From Pelistega europaea (GTDB lineage: Bacteria; Pseudomonadota; Gammaproteobacteria; Burkholderiales; Burkholderiaceae_B), in contig NZ_JABGBO010000013.1 in the NCBI RefSeq assembly GCF_013133775.1, positions 1 through 42,448 on the forward strand: a DNA stretch of 42,448 bases, written 5' to 3'. Shown here piece after piece: positions 40,184-42,448 of the stretch. The notes under the pieces are model-generated. The model was not told the origin of the DNA and did no database searches. It was given only the letters and a program-made list of their open reading frames with translations. Position numbers and translations under genes: made by a program. Positions within the stretch are counted from its first letter, which is position 1, and the number at the start of each line of letters is the position of its first letter.

Positions 40184-40504
40184 TCAGCAGCTAAGTCTCA
40201 CCCCGTATGGTGGGGTAGTTTTTCCTGACGTTTTTTTTTGATGACAGAGATACTGCCCAATCAAAATGAAAAAACCAACAATATACCCGAGGATTGTTAG
40301 TGGTAGGGCTAGCAGAATGCTAGCCGCAAACACGATGAATGAGAATACTACGGTAGATAAGCAAAAGAGTATCAGCGTTGTAAATGTGCCTCCACTGGTA
40401 ATAAAAGGCCATAGAAAGCTAAAGAAATAATAAGCAAAGGCAACTGTAGGTACTGCTATCACTATCGCCGCGATGCTTGTCGTGATTTTTTCCGCTAAAT
40501 CCAT
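40184..40504 (-). CDS. Small membrane protein whose C-terminus lies in a repeat
   Basis: 106 residues with three hydrophobic segments (about 9-33, 40-66 and 68-88). The last residues GKTTPPYGVRLSC are encoded by repeat copy 4 on its reverse strand, so the repeat either replaced or extended the original end. AGAGAG before the ATG is a modest ribosome site. No family recognised. Confidence 0.55.
   Translation of the reverse strand: MDLAEKITTSIAAIVIAVPTVAFAYYFFSFLWPFITSGGTFTTLILFCLSTVVFSFIVFAASILLALPLTILGYIVGFFILIGQYLCHQKKTSGKTTPPYGVRLSC
40195..40229 (+). repeat. 37-bp palindromic repeat, copy 4 (2-bp deletion)
   Basis: GTCTCACCCCGTATGGTGGG then GTAGTTTTTCCTGAC, lacking the AT after GTCTCA. 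It overlaps the 3' end of the 106-residue gene. Confidence 0.9.
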
Positions 40505-40524
40505 GTGAAATCTCTCTTGCTTGA

Positions 40525-40809
40525 ACGTTCAGTATAAATCAAAATGTAGGAAAATCAAACGGCAAAAAGTTACTTATCAGATTAGCAATTGGATCAACCC
40601 TACAGAGTGGTTTTACAACTACTTTTACTCGAACAGATAAGCTAATCAAACAGTTAGGCGATAGCTTGCGAAAAGCAAATAAGCGTAATATCAGAACATC
40701 AAATAGTATTAAAAAGCTCGAAGAAAAATGCCTAGCTTTACAAGAAAAAATAAAACTAGCGACAGCAAGTGGAGATAAAAAGTTATCCAACTTAAATTTC
40801 ATTTCTTAG
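40525..40809 (+). pseudogene. Fragment resembling a phage tail tape-measure protein N-terminus
   Basis: An open plus frame without a usable start codon. The text LLIRLAIGSTLQSGFTTTFT and RTDKLIKQLGDSLRKANKRN, then a charged helical SIKKLEEKCLALQEKIKLAT, looks like the beginning of phage tape-measure proteins. It stops at 40807-40809 before a strong terminator. The minus-strand frame over the same bases (40539-40802) is rejected as a shadow. Identification from general pattern only. Confidence 0.5.
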
Positions 40810-40831
40810 TTTTTAAGTTTTTTATTGACAA

Positions 40832-40862
40832 ATCCCTGCCTTTGATGAGCAGGGATTTTTTT
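40832..40862 (+). terminator. Strong rho-independent terminator
   Basis: ATCCCTGC (40832-40839) pairs with GCAGGGAT (40849-40856), followed by seven T. It ends the tape-measure-like fragment and may act in reverse for hicB. A second small stem GACC/GGTC follows at 40867-40881. Confidence 0.8.
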
Positions 40863-40894
40863 GAAAGACCGCAAGGAGGTCGGTAATTATGTGA

Positions 40895-41311
40895 TCAGAC
40901 AACTGATAGCATTAAGTGTTTGCCTAGCGCTGCAAGTGATTTTGCTATCGTATCAATCTTGGTAGAGTGCTCGAGATTGGTTATGCGTTGCACTTCTTGC
41001 GGTTTAACATGAATACGTTTAGCCAACTCAACGTTTGAGATATTTTGTTTAATCATCTCATTTAGCAAAAGAACCTTGGCATAAACGCTGGCAGGTAATT
41101 CCACTAAGACATCGCCTTTTTTAGCTTTGCTTGGAAGTGGCACTGTACGGCGATCTTCGAAGTAAAAATCTAATGCAGTGATTAAGGCATCGTGTGCCAT
41201 AGCAACTGCGTCTTCGTAGTTGTCGCCGCAGGTAATTGCCTCTGGTATATCTCTAAACGTAACGCTGTATAAACCATTATCTTCTTTTACGAAGGTTGCT
41301 GGATAGTACAT
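40895..41311 (-). CDS. hicB: HicB-family antitoxin
   Basis: 138 residues. The N-terminal RNase H-like antitoxin domain reads MYYPATFVKEDNGLYSVTFR, DIPEAITCGDNYEDAVAMA. The C-terminal helix-turn-helix (about residues 92-128, NVELAKRIHVKPQEVQRITN) binds the operator. GGAGA is 8 bases upstream. Gene order is toxin first, antitoxin second, with 50 bp between. Confidence 0.9.
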   Translation of the reverse strand: MYYPATFVKEDNGLYSVTFRDIPEAITCGDNYEDAVAMAHDALITALDFYFEDRRTVPLPSKAKKGDVLVELPASVYAKVLLLNEMIKQNISNVELAKRIHVKPQEVQRITNLEHSTKIDTIAKSLAALGKHLMLSVV

Positions 41312-41361
41312 AGTATTGTTCTCCGTTGTAAGGGTACCTCCCCAATTACAGGAGAGGATTT

Positions 41362-41538
41362 TTATTTAAGACCTAGTTGCTTTTTTATGGCAATTTCAGT
41401 TCCTTTTGCTATCTCTTTGCTAGGATGGCGAGGTAATACTGATTGTTTGCCGTTTAGGTAAAGCTTAAGATGGTTAGCACCTTCTTTTGTTTCTACCCCT
41501 TGAGCTTTCAGCCATCTTAAAAACTCACTTTGTTTCAT
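41362..41538 (-). CDS. hicA: HicA-family mRNA interferase toxin
   Basis: A 58-residue protein read directly from the minus strand, MKQSEFLRWLKAQGVETKEG then ANHLKLYLNGKQSVLPRHPS and KEIAKGTEIAIKKQLGLK. Length, the G-x-N-H block with the expected catalytic His23, and the LPRHPSKEI line are typical of HicA. AAGGAT lies 6 bases before the ATG. With hicB it forms a type II toxin-antitoxin pair. It degrades mRNA when free of HicB. Confidence 0.9.
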   Translation of the reverse strand: MKQSEFLRWLKAQGVETKEGANHLKLYLNGKQSVLPRHPSKEIAKGTEIAIKKQLGLK

Positions 41539-41547
41539 TAAGAAATC

Positions 41548-41575
41548 CTTAAGTTGTTAAGATAGTTTCATTATA
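41548..41575 (-). promoter_or_regulatory. hicAB promoter and palindromic operator
   Basis: TATAAT on the minus strand at 41570-41575 with the palindrome CTTAA-GTTG-TTAAG at 41548-41561 just downstream, between promoter and hicA. The layout fits autoregulation by HicB. The -35 would fall in repeat copy 5 (ATTGAGAC on this strand). Confidence 0.55.
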
Positions 41576-41725
41576 AACAAAAATGTTTATTTTTGTCTCA
41601 ATCCCCGTATGGTGGGGTAGTTTTTTCTGACTGGAAATCTCTTGCATAAGCGGTGCAGTATGCTTGAGCTTCTCAACAACAGTGTTTAAGTCTTCGGTCG
41701 GGATTTCTAGGTAAATATCAATCAT
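41549..41725 (-). pseudogene. Unknown 58-codon frame ending through repeat copy 5
   Basis: Frame MIDIYLEIPTEDLNTVVEKL, KHTAPLMQEISS, then QKKLPHHTGIET encoded by repeat copy 5, then an unrelated tail to a stop in the hicA operator. The first 32 residues look like natural protein, the rest does not. No ribosome site and a terminator just upstream argue for a remnant. Confidence 0.4.
41595..41631 (+). repeat. 37-bp palindromic repeat, copy 5 (consensus)
   Basis: Best copy: GTCTCAATCCCCGTATGG then TGGGGTAGTTTTTTCTGAC. The CCCC/GGGG stem has a 7-base loop; a T run after the stem makes it terminator-like on the plus strand. Confidence 0.92.
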
Positions 41726-41736
41726 GGTCTTGAGAT

Positions 41737-41759
41737 AAAAAAACCACTCAAAAGAGTGG
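41737..41759 (-). terminator. Rho-independent terminator of the 104-residue gene
   Basis: CCACTC (41744-41749), AAAA loop, GAGTGG (41754-41759); on the minus strand seven T follow. It lies 8 bp past the stop at 41767. Confidence 0.85.
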
Positions 41760-41766
41760 CTGTGGG

Positions 41767-42081
41767 TTATTCTAACTCAGCTAAATCCGCTTCAAGCATG
41801 GCAATGTATTGCTCAACCGTTAGGTTAGGGTCTCCCTGCAAGCGACTGTAAAAGTTAAAGTAGCCAGGCTTAGTGCGTAAATCATGGATAAGCTCTTCTA
41901 TCTCTGCACGGTCAGGCGGAGGAGGATTGCGAATCATTTCAAAATCACGACGTACAATCTCCTCTGTAGCACGCATATCTTCTTGCCACTCTTCAAGGGT
42001 CATGCCCCATTTCTTGGCTTGATGTGCTTGGTACTCCAAAGGCATATCCAATTCGCTTTTAAATGCTTCTTCGTTATCCAT
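41767..42081 (-). CDS. Small acidic protein of unknown function, possible immunity partner
   Basis: 104 residues, rich in Asp, Glu and Met, with no signal or membrane segment (MDNEEAFKSELDMPLEYQAH, later DRAEIEELIHDL). No family recognised. The ATG at 42081 lies 4 bp after the stop of the ADP-ribosyltransferase-like fragment, so the two were once one operon. Such a partner could be an immunity protein; this is inference. A TTG start at 42096 is also possible. Ends at a strong terminator. Confidence 0.6.
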   Translation of the reverse strand: MDNEEAFKSELDMPLEYQAHQAKKWGMTLEEWQEDMRATEEIVRRDFEMIRNPPPPDRAEIEELIHDLRTKPGYFNFYSRLQGDPNLTVEQYIAMLEADLAELE

Positions 42082-42085
42082 CTCA

Positions 42086-42310
42086 TCACTCTTCAACTAG
42101 ACATATCACTAGGACGTCACCAATTATTTGTCTGCTTTTTACTTTAAATCGGGTCCCAGACTTAAATAACACTTCTTTTTGTTTAGGGTATTTAGACAGT
42201 TTTTCAATCACTTTGCCTGTTTTCCCTTTAATTATAAATCGTACCCATCCTTTTTCAAACCCCTGTGGCTGAGTAATTTTACTACTGCTAGTGAAAAAAC
42301 CTTCTGTGTC
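42086..42310 (-). pseudogene. 5'-truncated ADP-ribosyltransferase-like C-terminal fragment
   Basis: A 74-codon minus frame without a start codon, opening right after the repeat copy 6 stop (TGA at 42311-42313). The text FFTSSSKITQPQGFEKGWVR, FIIKGKTGKVIEKLSKYP and KQKEVLFKSGTRFKV matches the ADP-ribosyltransferase pattern: a S/T-S-S strand, then I-GKTGK-I-LSKYP, then a Q-x-E-V-L-F block. The front half with the first catalytic Arg is missing, replaced by repeat copy 6 and the IS. Such domains end toxins and Mu F-like phage proteins. Confidence 0.6.
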
Positions 42311-42322
42311 TCAATCCCCGTA
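42308..42322 (+). repeat. 37-bp palindromic repeat, copy 6, cut by IS
   Basis: Only the first 15 bases, GTCTCAATCCCCGTA, remain; from 42323 the sequence is the IS left end. The shared TG hides the exact join. Confidence 0.85.
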
Positions 42323-42448
42323 TGAACTGACCCCCATAAGTTGGACACCAACTATGGGGGTTAAATATGAGCAAAAAATATAGTGTTCAACAGAAGATAG
42401 ATGCCGTATTGCACTATCTAAATAGTCATGATGGTTATAAGCTAACAG
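42323..42448 (+). mobile_element. IS3-family insertion sequence, left end only
   Basis: Starts TGAACTGACCCCCATAAG, an IS3-type end beginning with TG, followed by a long stem (CCCCCAT, AGTTGG paired with CCAACT, ATGGGGG) that would block incoming transcription. The orfA reading frame begins at 42367. The rest lies outside the window. Confidence 0.8.
42367..42448 (+). CDS. IS3-family transposase OrfA, N-terminal fragment
   Basis: 27 residues, MSKKYSVQQKIDAVLHYLNS then HDGYKLT, the start of the helix-turn-helix protein OrfA of IS3/IS150-like elements. Truncated by the window edge. The ATG follows the terminal hairpin directly, with no strong ribosome site. Confidence 0.8.
   Translation, partial: MSKKYSVQQKIDAVLHYLNSHDGYKLT

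Noticed and set aside
40539-40802. Minus-strand frame of 87 residues opposite the tape-measure-like fragment
   Set aside because: Composition is poor in charged residues and Cys/Phe/Leu heavy; the plus frame over the same bases reads as protein and ends at a terminator.
42063-42272. Plus-strand frame of 69 residues near the right edge
   Set aside because: It lies opposite the ADP-ribosyltransferase-like frame, which has clear family text; no ribosome site.
39307-42322. A standard CRISPR array call
   Set aside because: Only one interval has spacer length; the other copies are far apart and no cas genes are visible, so it is listed as a dispersed repeat.

Overview
The window looks like a chromosomal segment of a low-GC, urease-positive betaproteobacterium, most likely in or near the Alcaligenaceae (a Pelistega- or Oligella-like organism). 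The assignment is inferred from the tkt-gap-pgk gene order, a NikKLMQO-type nickel transporter beside urt/ure genes, a MaeB-type malic enzyme and AT-rich codon use. No 16S or other decisive marker is present, so the genus is open.

Layout. Positions 1-2116 hold the N-terminal part of a class II aldolase gene, the wreck of an AAA ATPase gene and a nitrilase-family hydrolase. Positions 2314-10520 hold pbpC and a 1906-residue bacterial alpha-2-macroglobulin with an intact thioester motif, a known periplasmic defence/repair pairing. Positions 10643-15031 hold pgk, gap and tkt on the minus strand, followed by a plus-strand rsmE that carries an ACT triplet microsatellite.

Positions 16005-30593 form a complete nitrogen/nickel module. 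On the minus strand urtABCDE (urea ABC importer) leads into ureABCEFG and ureD (nickel urease and its assembly factors). Divergently, nikKLMQO encodes an energy-coupling-factor nickel importer that would supply the urease metal. The control region between urtA and nikK carries repeated TGACATA half-sites and GTGC motifs. Further right are an orphan barstar-like gene, maeB, a probable FAD-binding protein, an aminotransferase with tandem repeats at its 3' end, ubiD and a PH-domain protein.

From about 38.5 kb to the right edge the window becomes an accessory region. It contains small membrane proteins, a tRNA-like structured element, a HicA/HicB toxin-antitoxin pair, a tape-measure-like phage fragment, a 5'-truncated ADP-ribosyltransferase-like fragment followed by an unknown small gene, and six copies of a 37-bp palindromic repeat. 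One repeat copy is cut by the left end of an IS3-family element that runs off the window. Two copies sit 34 bp apart like a CRISPR repeat-spacer-repeat, but the others are dispersed and abut gene ends. This repeat-and-fragment mosaic is the most unusual part of the window; it could be a decayed phage/CRISPR locus or a module-shuffling toxin/immunity island.
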